From: Caldilineaceae bacterium
Lineage (GTDB): Bacteria; Chloroflexota; Anaerolineae; Caldilineales; Caldilineaceae
Direction of reading: 5' to 3'
Length of the DNA: 47,494 nucleotides
NCBI GenBank assembly: GCA_026708085.1
Contig: JAPOVP010000110.1
Location: 25,950-73,443 of the forward strand
Shown: positions 17,619-25,112 of the stretch, one piece after another
How the letters are laid out: each line of letters opens with the position of its first letter
Numbering within the stretch: position 1 is the stretch's first letter
The notes under the pieces: generated by a model
Seen by the model: only the letters and a program-made list of their open reading frames with translations
The model's database searches: none
What the model was told of the DNA's origin: nothing
Program-made: the position numbers and the translations under genes

Positions 17619-18802
17619 TGGAGGGCGGCGATGTTTTGGCGGACTTTGAGGATGGCTTGGAGGATGTCGTCCATTTCGTGCGGCTCGGCCAGGAGGATGT
17701 TTTGGCTGAGGGAGACGGTCTGCTGGCAGAGTTGCTCGCTGTTGGGGCAGGGTGTGATGCGGCTGAAGGGTTCGACGAGCGGAGGCTGGTGGTAGAGGGG
17801 GTAGGGATAGAGCGGGCCTACGGGGATGTTTTCGGCGCGCAGGGCGGAGATGAAGGCCTGACGGGGCAACCCGGCGAAACTTTCGGCGTCGTAGCGCATG
17901 AGGAAGATGTGGTGAGCGTGGGCGTCGACGCGGGGGTCCCAGCGCTGGGGCGTGAGGCCGTCTATCTCTTCGAGGAAGCCGCGGAGGCGGCGGGCGTTGC
18001 TCATGCGGCGTTCGAGCTGGTCGTCGAGGCGGGTGAGGCCGGCGGAGAGGACGGCGGCCTGCCAGCCGCTGAGGCGCAGGTTGGTGCCGAGGTTGGGATG
18101 TTCGTAGCCGCGGCCGTCCGGGCTGCGGCCGCAGTTGGCGATACTCCACATGCGCTCGGCCAGCTGGGGATCGTTGGTCAGGAGGGCGCCGCCTTCGCCG
18201 GCGGTGAGGTTTTTGCTGGCTTGGAAGCTAAATGAGCCGGCAACGCCGAGGGCGCCGACGGGCTGGCCGTTCCAGCTGCTGCCATGGGCGTGGGCTGCGT
18301 CTTCGATGACGAAAAGATTGTGTCGTTGGGCGAGTGGGAGCAGGCTGTCGAAATCGACGGGCAGGCCGCCGAAGTGGACCGGGATTACGGCCTTGGTGCG
18401 GTCGGTGACGGCGGCTTCGACGGCATGGGTTGAGAGATTCCAGGTCTCAAGGTCGACGTCGGCGAAGACGGGGGTGGCGCCGACGATGCGTACGGACGCG
18501 GCGGTGGCGATGAATGTGTAGGGAGGTACGATGACCTCGTCTCCGGGGCCGATTTCGAGGGCGCGCAGGGCGGTCTCGATGGTGGTGGTTCCGTTGACGG
18601 TTGTGACGCAGTGTTGGGCGGCGTGGCGGGCGGCGAAGGCGGACTCGAATTCGGTCACGGCTGTGTCGTAGCCGCCCCATTCCCCTCTTTCGAGCACTCC
18701 CAGCAAACCGGCGCGCTCGGTTTCATCCCACTGGGGCCAGCTGGGCCACGGTTGGGTGCGGACCGGCTGGCCGCCGTGAATGGCAAGCTCCGTTTTTGTC
18801 AT
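17615..18802 (-). CDS. DegT/DnrJ/EryC1/StrS family PLP aminotransferase
   Basis: A 395-residue PLP enzyme of fold type I. The family start LAIHGGQPVR is at 6-15, the PLP-stacking GTTTIETAL at about 71-79, D168 in IEDAAHAHG, and the Schiff-base lysine K197 in SFSFQASKNLTAGEGG. ATG 18802 has AGAGGT upstream and overlaps the PdxA stop by four bases (ATGA), so the two are coupled. Members usually transaminate keto-sugars for surface polysaccharides, but the setting here (PdxA-like, LarA-like, DUF1537) is catabolic, and some relatives are dehydratases or oxidases. Substrate unknown. Confidence 0.9.
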   Translation of the reverse strand: MTKTELAIHGGQPVRTQPWPSWPQWDETERAGLLGVLERGEWGGYDTAVTEFESAFAARHAAQHCVTTVNGTTTIETALRALEIGPGDEVIVPPYTFIATAASVRIVGATPVFADVDLETWNLSTHAVEAAVTDRTKAVIPVHFGGLPVDFDSLLPLAQRHNLFVIEDAAHAHGSSWNGQPVGALGVAGSFSFQASKNLTAGEGGALLTNDPQLAERMWSIANCGRSPDGRGYEHPNLGTNLRLSGWQAAVLSAGLTRLDDQLERRMSNARRLRGFLEEIDGLTPQRWDPRVDAHAHHIFLMRYDAESFAGLPRQAFISALRAENIPVGPLYPYPLYHQPPLVEPFSRITPCPNSEQLCQQTVSLSQNILLAEPHEMDDILQAILKVRQNIAALH

Positions 18803-19869
18803 ATTGACCTCTGCGCAGGCGGGTTGCAGGCGCCTGGGGTGAGCATTTGCGCGCACAGTTTCAGGGCCTGTTTGAGGGCCTGTGGACTGGCTACGCCCTT
18901 GCCGACGATATCGAAGGCGGTGCCGTGGGCCGGGGTTGTGATGGGCGTGGTCAGGCCGGCGTGGATGGTGACGCCGCGTTCGAAGCCGAGCAGCTTCATG
19001 GCGATCTGGCCCTGGTCGTGATACATGGTTACGACGCCGTCGAACTCGCCGCGGCTGGCGCGCAGGAAGACGGTGTCGGGTGGGTAGGGGCCTGAGGCGG
19101 CGATGTCCTCTTCCTGGGCGGCGTCGACGGCGGGACGGATGACATCGATCTCTTCGCTGCCGAAGAGGCCGCCTTCGCCGGCGTGGGGGTTGAGACCGGC
19201 CACGGCGAGGCGGGGGGCCGGCTGCCCGCTACGGCGGATGGTGTGGTGGATGAGGCGGATGGCGGGCAGGATTTCAGCGACGGAGATGTGTTCGTAGACG
19301 GCGCGCAGGGGGATGTGGGAGGTAACGCGGGAGGTATAGAGTCCGTCGAGTGTGTTGACTTCGCCGACGTAGCCGCTGTCGCCAAGGCGTTCGGCGAAGT
19401 AGCGGAGCTCGTCCTCGTGGCGACTGCCGGCGGCGTGCATGGCCTGTTTGTTGAGCGAGGCGTAGGTAATGCCGTCGATGAGGCCGGTGCGGGCGAGGTC
19501 GGCGGCATAGTCGAGCGTTTGCAGTACGTTGCGGCCGGCGGTGGGGTTCACGCGGCCGGGCGTGTGTTCTTCCTGCGAGAAGGAGGGGCCGGTCAGGAGT
19601 ACGGCTCCGGAGGGCGAGGGCGGCAGGTCCTCAGGTGAATTGTATTGGGGCAGTTCGAGCGGAAGACCGGCGCATTGGGCGCCCCAGTCCAGGATCCAGG
19701 GGTCGCCGATGACGATGATGTTTACGCCGTTGAATCCGGCGGTGGTTTTGTCCGGATCCGATTCTTCCGCCAGGATGCGGGCGACAATTTCCGGCCCGAT
19801 GCCACTAGGATCGCCAAGAAGGAGGGCCAAGCGGGAGGAGCGCGTCGGTGAATCTGGGCTGGGCGTCAT
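18799..19869 (-). CDS. PdxA-family 4-phosphohydroxyacid dehydrogenase (PdxA2-like)
   Basis: A 356-residue NAD-dependent oxidative decarboxylase. Family marks are GDPSGIGPE at 19-27, the three metal-binding histidines H151 (HEDE), H219 (NPHAGE) and H274 (YHDQG), and a late PAHGTAFDIVGKG. Canonical PdxA makes a vitamin B6 precursor, but no other pyridoxine gene is near. Beside a DUF1537 kinase the PdxA2 role is more likely: oxidising D-threonate or D-erythronate 4-phosphate, which then decarboxylates to dihydroxyacetone phosphate. The ATG has no clear ribosome site. Coupled by a 4-base overlap to the DegT gene. Confidence 0.9.
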   Translation of the reverse strand: MTPSPDSPTRSSRLALLLGDPSGIGPEIVARILAEESDPDKTTAGFNGVNIIVIGDPWILDWGAQCAGLPLELPQYNSPEDLPPSPSGAVLLTGPSFSQEEHTPGRVNPTAGRNVLQTLDYAADLARTGLIDGITYASLNKQAMHAAGSRHEDELRYFAERLGDSGYVGEVNTLDGLYTSRVTSHIPLRAVYEHISVAEILPAIRLIHHTIRRSGQPAPRLAVAGLNPHAGEGGLFGSEEIDVIRPAVDAAQEEDIAASGPYPPDTVFLRASRGEFDGVVTMYHDQGQIAMKLLGFERGVTIHAGLTTPITTPAHGTAFDIVGKGVASPQALKQALKLCAQMLTPGACNPPAQRSI

Positions 19870-19987
19870 GTGTTGGGAGTGCGGTGATGTTCGGTTTCGG
19901 CGCTGCGATTGGCGGATGGGACTTTCGGGCGCCGCCCAGTGCTGACCTTGGGGCTGTCAGCATTGGGCGTGTTTTCTTTCAAGCGGA

Positions 19988-21313
19988 TCAGGCGTACTCC
20001 AGAACCGGCTCCATTTGCCACGGCGCCTGCATGACGCCGTCGATGAAGGACAGCGGGGTTTCGCCGGTGATGGTGAGACGGGGATGGCTCTCGACTTCTG
20101 CGCGCAGGCTGGGGCTGACGTAGAAGTCCTCCAGGGTCAGGGTATCACGGATGAAGACCATTTTGGCAGCGTCCTGGGGTTCGGCGCAGATGCGGAGGGA
20201 GACCTCGAGGGCGCGTTCGTCGTCGGCGAAGGTCAGGGGCAGGTGGGAGCGGGTGGCACTGAAGATGCCGGACGTGACGGCGTTCATGTAGGTGGCCTGC
20301 CAGTCGATCTTGCGGAAGACGCGCTCGGTGGTCACGTTGGCGAGGCCGAGGCCGGAGACGTTGCCGTGGGTCTCTTCGGTGAGGTCGAGGACGGTGATGA
20401 TGGCGACGTCGACTTTGCCGAAGTTTTCGGGCTGGCGGGGGATGCTGAGGCGGCTGATGACGTTGGTGTCCATGCCGGTGCCGGAGATGTTTTTGCCGAG
20501 GTCGCGTACGACGAGTATATCGACGGCTTCAAAGGGAATCTGGGCGAGGTAGTCCTTGGCCTTGACCAGAAGGTCTGCCTCTACCTTTGTGCCGACCTCG
20601 GCGGCGGTCAGGCCGGCGATGAGGGCGGTATCTTCAAATGCGTTTTCGACGGGGCAGATGGCGCCGCGGAAGTTGGTGTTGGTCTCGTAGACGCGTGCTG
20701 CCGGCTCCAGGTACATTTGGAAATTCCTGCCGCCGCCGCTGTGCATCATGGATGCGCCATGCTGCTTGCCCCAGCCGATGACGCACATTTTGGAGGGGCC
20801 GCTCTCAAGGTGGCTGCGGAAGTCGGTGTGCGGCTTGATGCGGCTGACGAGGATTGCGTGGTCGGCGTCGATGGAGTCTTTGCCCTGGCAGACTGCGGGA
20901 CCGTCCGGGATGCGGCCGATTTCTGCGACTTCCATGGTGGCTCTGATCTCGGCGCCTATGGCCTCGTCGGTAACGCCCATGCCGGCGAGGATTTCCTTTT
21001 GGCCCTCGACGGTTGCGCCGCCGTGGCTGCCCATGGCGGGGACGACGTAGGGCCTCATGCCGGCGGCCTTGAGGTGGTCAACGGCGGCGCGCACGATGCT
21101 GGCGAGGTTGGCGATGCCGCGGCTGCCGGCGCCGACGGCGACTGAGTCGCCGGGCTGCATGGGCGTCATGATGCCGCTTTCTTTGAGGGCTTTGCCGACG
21201 GCGGCGTGGATGTCATCGACCTGGGGCGTGTCGAAGGTCTGGTGGACGGCCAGGAGGGTTTCGGGCAGATTGGCGGGGAAACGGATGTCCTGGATGTCTT
21301 GAAGCAGGTTCAT
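19988..21313 (-). CDS. LarA-like (DUF2088) nickel-pincer racemase/epimerase family protein
   Basis: A 441-residue protein of the LarA superfamily. It keeps H97 (MGSHGG), H162 (KPHTDF), K175 (GPSK) and H191; the spacings 65, 13 and 16 resemble lactate racemase H108, H174, K184 and H200, where the lysine holds the nickel-pincer nucleotide. This supports a hydroxyacid racemase or C2-epimerase activity. ATG 21313 has GAAGGAG nine bases upstream. It precedes the PdxA-like gene by 118 bases, so the likely substrate is a sugar acid entering that route. The cofactor genes larB, larC and larE are not in the window. Confidence 0.85.
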   Translation of the reverse strand: MNLLQDIQDIRFPANLPETLLAVHQTFDTPQVDDIHAAVGKALKESGIMTPMQPGDSVAVGAGSRGIANLASIVRAAVDHLKAAGMRPYVVPAMGSHGGATVEGQKEILAGMGVTDEAIGAEIRATMEVAEIGRIPDGPAVCQGKDSIDADHAILVSRIKPHTDFRSHLESGPSKMCVIGWGKQHGASMMHSGGGRNFQMYLEPAARVYETNTNFRGAICPVENAFEDTALIAGLTAAEVGTKVEADLLVKAKDYLAQIPFEAVDILVVRDLGKNISGTGMDTNVISRLSIPRQPENFGKVDVAIITVLDLTEETHGNVSGLGLANVTTERVFRKIDWQATYMNAVTSGIFSATRSHLPLTFADDERALEVSLRICAEPQDAAKMVFIRDTLTLEDFYVSPSLRAEVESHPRLTITGETPLSFIDGVMQAPWQMEPVLEYA

Positions 21314-21385
21314 GGTTTACGCTCCTTCAATATAGTGTTGCCGGCAAGGCAGAAAGATATATTTTGCATTTTCTCTTCAGTATCG

Positions 21386-22039
21386 TTATTTGTCCAACCA
21401 GTAGGCCTTGATTTCCTCGAATCGACGTACGCGGCCCCCAATTTTTTCGATTTCTTCAGGATAGAATTCGAGCATGACTTCACAAAGTTGAAGCATCCAC
21501 TGTTTGCGAGAGGACTGGCGGTCCACAATGACGTTGTTGGAATTCACAATCTGGATCTGGCCCCAGCCCAAGGCACCCACTGTCAGGCAGTCCCAGCTCA
21601 GAAATTCGATTGGTACGAAATAGACCGCGGAGAATTCTGCCTGCGCGCCTTGGAGGTCGTACTGTACCATAAGGAGGACAAAATAGTTCATGTCATCCTC
21701 GTATAGTCGGGCCAGTCGCTCCACCGAAGTCAGATTCGGCATATTGAATTTCGTACTTACTCTGTGCGACTTTACATCTATGATGTAGTAGTAGCCATCG
21801 ATGTCTTTAAAGGCCAGATCGGCCATGGCCCGGCGAGCAAAGTCGGTCGAGTATTCGGACACCCAGATTCCCAAAATGCTCTCGAATTTCTCAGCCAGAA
21901 TACTCTGGATGGCGTCGCCGGCTGCGCGAGTGCTTTCAAGTGTGCTGGGCGTGAGGAAGTCCGATTCCGTGTTCAGGAGAGCAAGTGTGTCGCGCTCAAT
22001 TGTACTCGATGCTTGCGTGGAGAATATCCTGCTCGTCAT
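21386..22039 (-). CDS. Type II restriction endonuclease, PD-(D/E)xK fold
   Basis: A 217-residue protein directly after a DNA methyltransferase. The nuclease motif is D74 (MADLAF) then D88-V-K90 (YIIDVKSH), spaced as in PD-(D/E)xK enzymes, followed by RVSTKFNMPNL, which reminds me of HincII/EcoRV-like enzymes. ATG 22039 overlaps the methyltransferase stop by four bases, giving coupled translation; a longer frame from 22144 would run 108 bases into the methylase. Its base composition and codon use are more AT-rich than the metabolic neighbours, in keeping with transfer. Recognition sequence unknown. Confidence 0.8.
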   Translation of the reverse strand: MTSRIFSTQASSTIERDTLALLNTESDFLTPSTLESTRAAGDAIQSILAEKFESILGIWVSEYSTDFARRAMADLAFKDIDGYYYIIDVKSHRVSTKFNMPNLTSVERLARLYEDDMNYFVLLMVQYDLQGAQAEFSAVYFVPIEFLSWDCLTVGALGWGQIQIVNSNNVIVDRQSSRKQWMLQLCEVMLEFYPEEIEKIGGRVRRFEEIKAYWLDK

Positions 22040-23046
22040 GACTCGGCGCCATGTCCGAAGAGTTGAGATTGGGCGGACGAAGACGACGCGACCTGATGTT
22101 TTGCGGAATTGCCAGCTTGTCCGGCCAACGTGTTGCGCTCCCAAAACACGCCGCCGGCATAGCCCTGTATTGTGGGGGATTTTTCTGTCAAGGCGAGGCG
22201 TTTTTCGGCGAGGCAGCAGTACTCCCGTTCGATTTCAATGCCGACATAGCGACGCCCCAGTTTTTTTGCAACTACCGAAGCAGTACCAGAGCCCAGGAAT
22301 GGATCGAATACGACAGCGCCCGGATTGGAGCTTGCCAAAATGATTTTGGCCAGAAGCTTTTCTGGTTTTTGGGTCGGGTGATCAGTATTTTCCGGCATCG
22401 ACCAGAAGGGGACGGTCAGGTCGGTCCACAGATTTGAGGGATGGGTAAGGCGGAAGCGGCCGTTGTGGGCATCCTGCCAGTCTTTAGGCTCACCGTTTTC
22501 GTCGGTATAGGGGGCGAGCACGCGGCGGGTGAGCTTGACCGCATCAACGTTAAACACATAGTCGTCGGAAAGGGTACAGAACCAGATGTCCTCCGAGGCG
22601 TTCTTCCAATTGGCTCTTGCGCCCCGTCCTTTTTCGCGCTCCCATGTAATTCGGTTGCGTACGACAAAGTAGCGTTGAGCCGACCGGTGGATGGCGGAGG
22701 AGGAGCGCCAGTCGCCGCACAGATAGAGCGAGCCGTTCGGTTTCAGCAGACGCGGCAGTTTGGGCAGCCAGCCGGCCAGCCATTCCTCATATGCGTCCAG
22801 TGAGCGGGCGTTGAAGTTGCGGCCATTGAACTGCTTGGAGATGTTATAGGGTGGGTCAACGAAGATAAGGTCGGCGAACTGGCTGGGCAGATAGTCCAAT
22901 ACTGTCAAGGTATTCTGATGGATGGTGCGGTTCAGAATCGCGTCAAGCAGTGCGGGCCCTTCGAGAGAGAGAAGGCGGCTGCCGTAGCGTTCGCGGTCGG
23001 CGTCACTCAACGTGATCGTTCGGTTGCGGGGGGCTCTGGCATTCAT
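22036..23046 (-). CDS. Type II DNA methyltransferase, beta-type motif order
   Basis: A 336-residue site-specific methyltransferase. The catalytic motif DPPYN is at 64-68, ahead of the AdoMet motif DPFLGSGT at 248-255, giving the beta order; HPTQKP is at 223-228. DPPY suggests N6-adenine (or N4-cytosine) methylation. The target-recognition region is expected between about 110 and 215. The last 35 residues after about 300 are low-complexity and overlap the endonuclease start by four bases. ATG has GGAGAAG nine bases upstream. It protects host DNA from the adjoining endonuclease. Confidence 0.92.
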   Translation of the reverse strand: MNARAPRNRTITLSDADRERYGSRLLSLEGPALLDAILNRTIHQNTLTVLDYLPSQFADLIFVDPPYNISKQFNGRNFNARSLDAYEEWLAGWLPKLPRLLKPNGSLYLCGDWRSSSAIHRSAQRYFVVRNRITWEREKGRGARANWKNASEDIWFCTLSDDYVFNVDAVKLTRRVLAPYTDENGEPKDWQDAHNGRFRLTHPSNLWTDLTVPFWSMPENTDHPTQKPEKLLAKIILASSNPGAVVFDPFLGSGTASVVAKKLGRRYVGIEIEREYCCLAEKRLALTEKSPTIQGYAGGVFWERNTLAGQAGNSAKHQVASSSSAQSQLFGHGAES

Positions 23047-23079
23047 CGTCTATTCTTCTCCAAGTAGCGTCCAAGACAG

Positions 23080-23775
23080 CTAGCCGTCGGCTGGTGCATT
23101 CGGGCCTTTGACCTTGGCTACTATTTCTCGGAGCAGGCCTTCAAAGTCGTCGGTGGCGGCGGTGAAGGCGTCGGAGGCGATCACGAGGGGCGCGCCGAAG
23201 ACGACGATTTCGGCGCCCATGTCGAGGGTTTCGATGGCCTGTTCGACGGACAGTCCGCCGACGGCCTGCACGGGGATGTCGACGGCGTCGAGGATGGGCG
23301 ACAGGTCATCGAGGGGGCTGAGGCCAGGGATCATGTTGCGCTCGTCGAAGCCGGTGTGGACGATGATTACGTCGACGCCCATGTCCTGGGCTTCTCTGGC
23401 GCGGCCGGGTTTGTCGGCGCAGAGCATGACGTCGCACATTACTTTGCCGCCGAGGCGCTGCGCCATTTTGACCTGTTCGATGATGCTGGCATCGTGGGCC
23501 ACGCCCATGACTACGACGTAGTCGGCGCCGGCCTGGAACATCATCTCGGCTTCGAGTCCGGCGCCGTCCATGGTTTTGAGGTCGGCAACGACGGGATGGT
23601 CGGGGAAGGCCTCGCGCATTGCGCGAACGCTATGGAGGCCTTCGGCGAGGATCAGCGGCGTGCCGGCTTCCAGCCAGTCGACGCCGGCGCGTACGGCTGC
23701 TCCGGCCATGTCGAGGGCTTCGTCGATGGAGGTGACGTCCAGTGAGACCTGAATGATCGGTTCTTTTTTCGACAA
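23080..23775 (-). CDS. HUMPS-family aldolase/decarboxylase (3-hexulose-6-phosphate synthase-like)
   Basis: A 231-residue TIM barrel of the orotidine-5-phosphate decarboxylase superfamily. Marks are D13 (SLD), E36 in LEAGTP, the catalytic DLKTMD at 65-70, H140 and VGGL at 182-185. DLKTMD is typical of 3-hexulose-6-phosphate synthase, which condenses formaldehyde with ribulose 5-phosphate; the related 3-keto-L-gulonate-6-phosphate decarboxylases usually differ here. No partner isomerase (PHI) lies alongside. It is 33 bases upstream of the methyltransferase on the same strand, in a run that includes acid-sugar genes, so a decarboxylase role is also possible. Confidence 0.85.
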   Translation of the reverse strand: MSKKEPIIQVSLDVTSIDEALDMAGAAVRAGVDWLEAGTPLILAEGLHSVRAMREAFPDHPVVADLKTMDGAGLEAEMMFQAGADYVVVMGVAHDASIIEQVKMAQRLGGKVMCDVMLCADKPGRAREAQDMGVDVIIVHTGFDERNMIPGLSPLDDLSPILDAVDIPVQAVGGLSVEQAIETLDMGAEIVVFGAPLVIASDAFTAATDDFEGLLREIVAKVKGPNAPADG

Positions 23776-23828
23776 AAGTATGCTCCGCGGGAGATGAATT
23801 TCGGCGATTTCAGGTTTTCGTTTGTGTT

Positions 23829-24443
23829 CTATCTACTGGCTTCAGAAAACACGTCACCAACGTCGACCTTGAAGCCTTCCAGAAGTACTGACGATGCCGC
23901 TTTGCCGGCGGGGAATTCTCCATGAAGCGCGTATTCTTGTCCGCGTAGGGTGAGGACGGTGATGGACGCTTCAGTGGGATCGACGATCCAGTATTCGGGG
24001 ATGCCGGCCTGCGCGTATTCGCGGCGTTTGGTCACTTTGTCGCGTTCGGGATCATCGGGGCTGACGATTTCCATGACGAGATCGGCGCCCTGCCAGAACT
24101 TTTCGCCCAGTCTGTCGGCGTGTTCGGCGGCCATGAAGACAAGGTCGGGTTCCCGGAATTTCCCGTGCCCGAGCTGGATTCGCAGAGGGGCAAACATAAC
24201 GATACCGAGCCCACGGTCTTCGACAAATCCCAGCAGCAGTCGGTAGAGGAAAGCAACGAGTCTTTGATGCGAGAAGGTAGGCAAGGGGAGGAACTCCAAC
24301 TGCCCTTGCGAGAATTCGATGAGATGGTTGGTGTCCAAGGAGAGATACTCCTCCTCGCTCCAGTGGCCCTGTGCGGGAAAGAGCTGGGCGATTTCCCAAG
24401 TCAGTTCGGCTGTTTTGGCCGGTGTTGCCGTGGACAGGACCAT
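23829..24443 (-). CDS. Uma2 family endonuclease-like protein, tandem copy 2
   Basis: A 204-residue Uma2 (DUF820) protein with the full fold and no extra domains. Visible site motifs are REPDLVF, VMEIVSPDDPERDKVTKRREYA and EYWIVDP, giving the Asp, Glu and displaced Lys of the degenerate PD-(D/E)xK site. It is clearly a tandem duplicate of the next gene upstream: the N-terminus ELTWEIA-LFPAQGHWSEEEYL and the site region are nearly the same in both. ATG 24443 has only a weak purine-rich leader. No partner toxin, antitoxin or transposase gene is seen. Confidence 0.85.
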   Translation of the reverse strand: MVLSTATPAKTAELTWEIAQLFPAQGHWSEEEYLSLDTNHLIEFSQGQLEFLPLPTFSHQRLVAFLYRLLLGFVEDRGLGIVMFAPLRIQLGHGKFREPDLVFMAAEHADRLGEKFWQGADLVMEIVSPDDPERDKVTKRREYAQAGIPEYWIVDPTEASITVLTLRGQEYALHGEFPAGKAASSVLLEGFKVDVGDVFSEASR

Positions 24444-24456
24444 TGTCTTCTTTCTT

Positions 24457-25068
24457 TCAACCTACTTCTGAGAACACGGCGGCCACTTCCACCGTGAATC
24501 GATCCAGCAGTACGGAGGTCGCGGCCTCGCCTGAGACGAACTCGCCGTGAAGCGCGTATTCCTTTCCCTGTAAGGTGAGGACGGAGATGGAGGCACCGGC
24601 GGGATCGACGATCCAGTATTCGGGGATGCCTGATTGTGCGTATTCGCGGCGTTTGGTCACTTTGTCCCGTTCGGGGTCATCAGGGCTGACAACCTCCATG
24701 ACGAGGTCGGCACCCTCCCAGAATCTATCAGAACGACGATCATCATGCTCAGACCTCATGAACAGAATGTCGGGTTCTCTGAATTTGCCCGGCCAGAGTT
24801 GGACCCGCATCGGAGCCAGCAGAACGGTACCAAGTTGTCCTTCACGGACAAAGTTACGCAGGAGTTCAAACAGGGCAATAACCAGTAGCTGATGCGACTG
24901 GGTTGGCATTGGCAGGATCTCCAACTGACCGAGGGAGAATTCGATCAGATGATTGGTATCCAGCGCCAGGTATTCTTCCTCGCTCCAGTGGCCCTGGGCG
25001 GGGAAGAGTCGGGCAATCTCCCAGGTCAGTTCGGGCGCGTCTGCGGGTTTCGTCGTCGGGTAGGCCAT
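24457..25068 (-). CDS. Uma2 family endonuclease-like protein, tandem copy 1
   Basis: A 203-residue duplicate of the neighbouring Uma2 protein, with REPDILF, VMEVVSPDDPERDKVTKRREYA and EYWIVDP. ATG 25068 is chosen because the N-terminus then aligns with the paralogue; ATG 25101, eleven bases after the dehydrogenase stop, is an alternative adding eleven residues. The two copies are 13 bases apart. The duplication must be fairly recent, since long identical blocks remain, while the middle (around residues 45-110) has diverged. Confidence 0.85.
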   Translation of the reverse strand: MAYPTTKPADAPELTWEIARLFPAQGHWSEEEYLALDTNHLIEFSLGQLEILPMPTQSHQLLVIALFELLRNFVREGQLGTVLLAPMRVQLWPGKFREPDILFMRSEHDDRRSDRFWEGADLVMEVVSPDDPERDKVTKRREYAQSGIPEYWIVDPAGASISVLTLQGKEYALHGEFVSGEAATSVLLDRFTVEVAAVFSEVG

Positions 25069-25112
25069 GGTTTGCTTCGCTTCTGTCGCGAGCAGATTCA
25101 TGCGCTCTCTTG

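Noticed and set aside
18799..19869. Calling this gene canonical pdxA of vitamin B6 synthesis
   Set aside because: No other B6 gene nearby, while DUF1537 and LarA-like partners point to acid-sugar catabolism; the family name is kept without a symbol.
20015..21145. Antisense ORF of 376 residues over the LarA-like gene
   Set aside because: Gly/Val/Asp-rich shadow with no domains; the opposite strand has a clear family protein.
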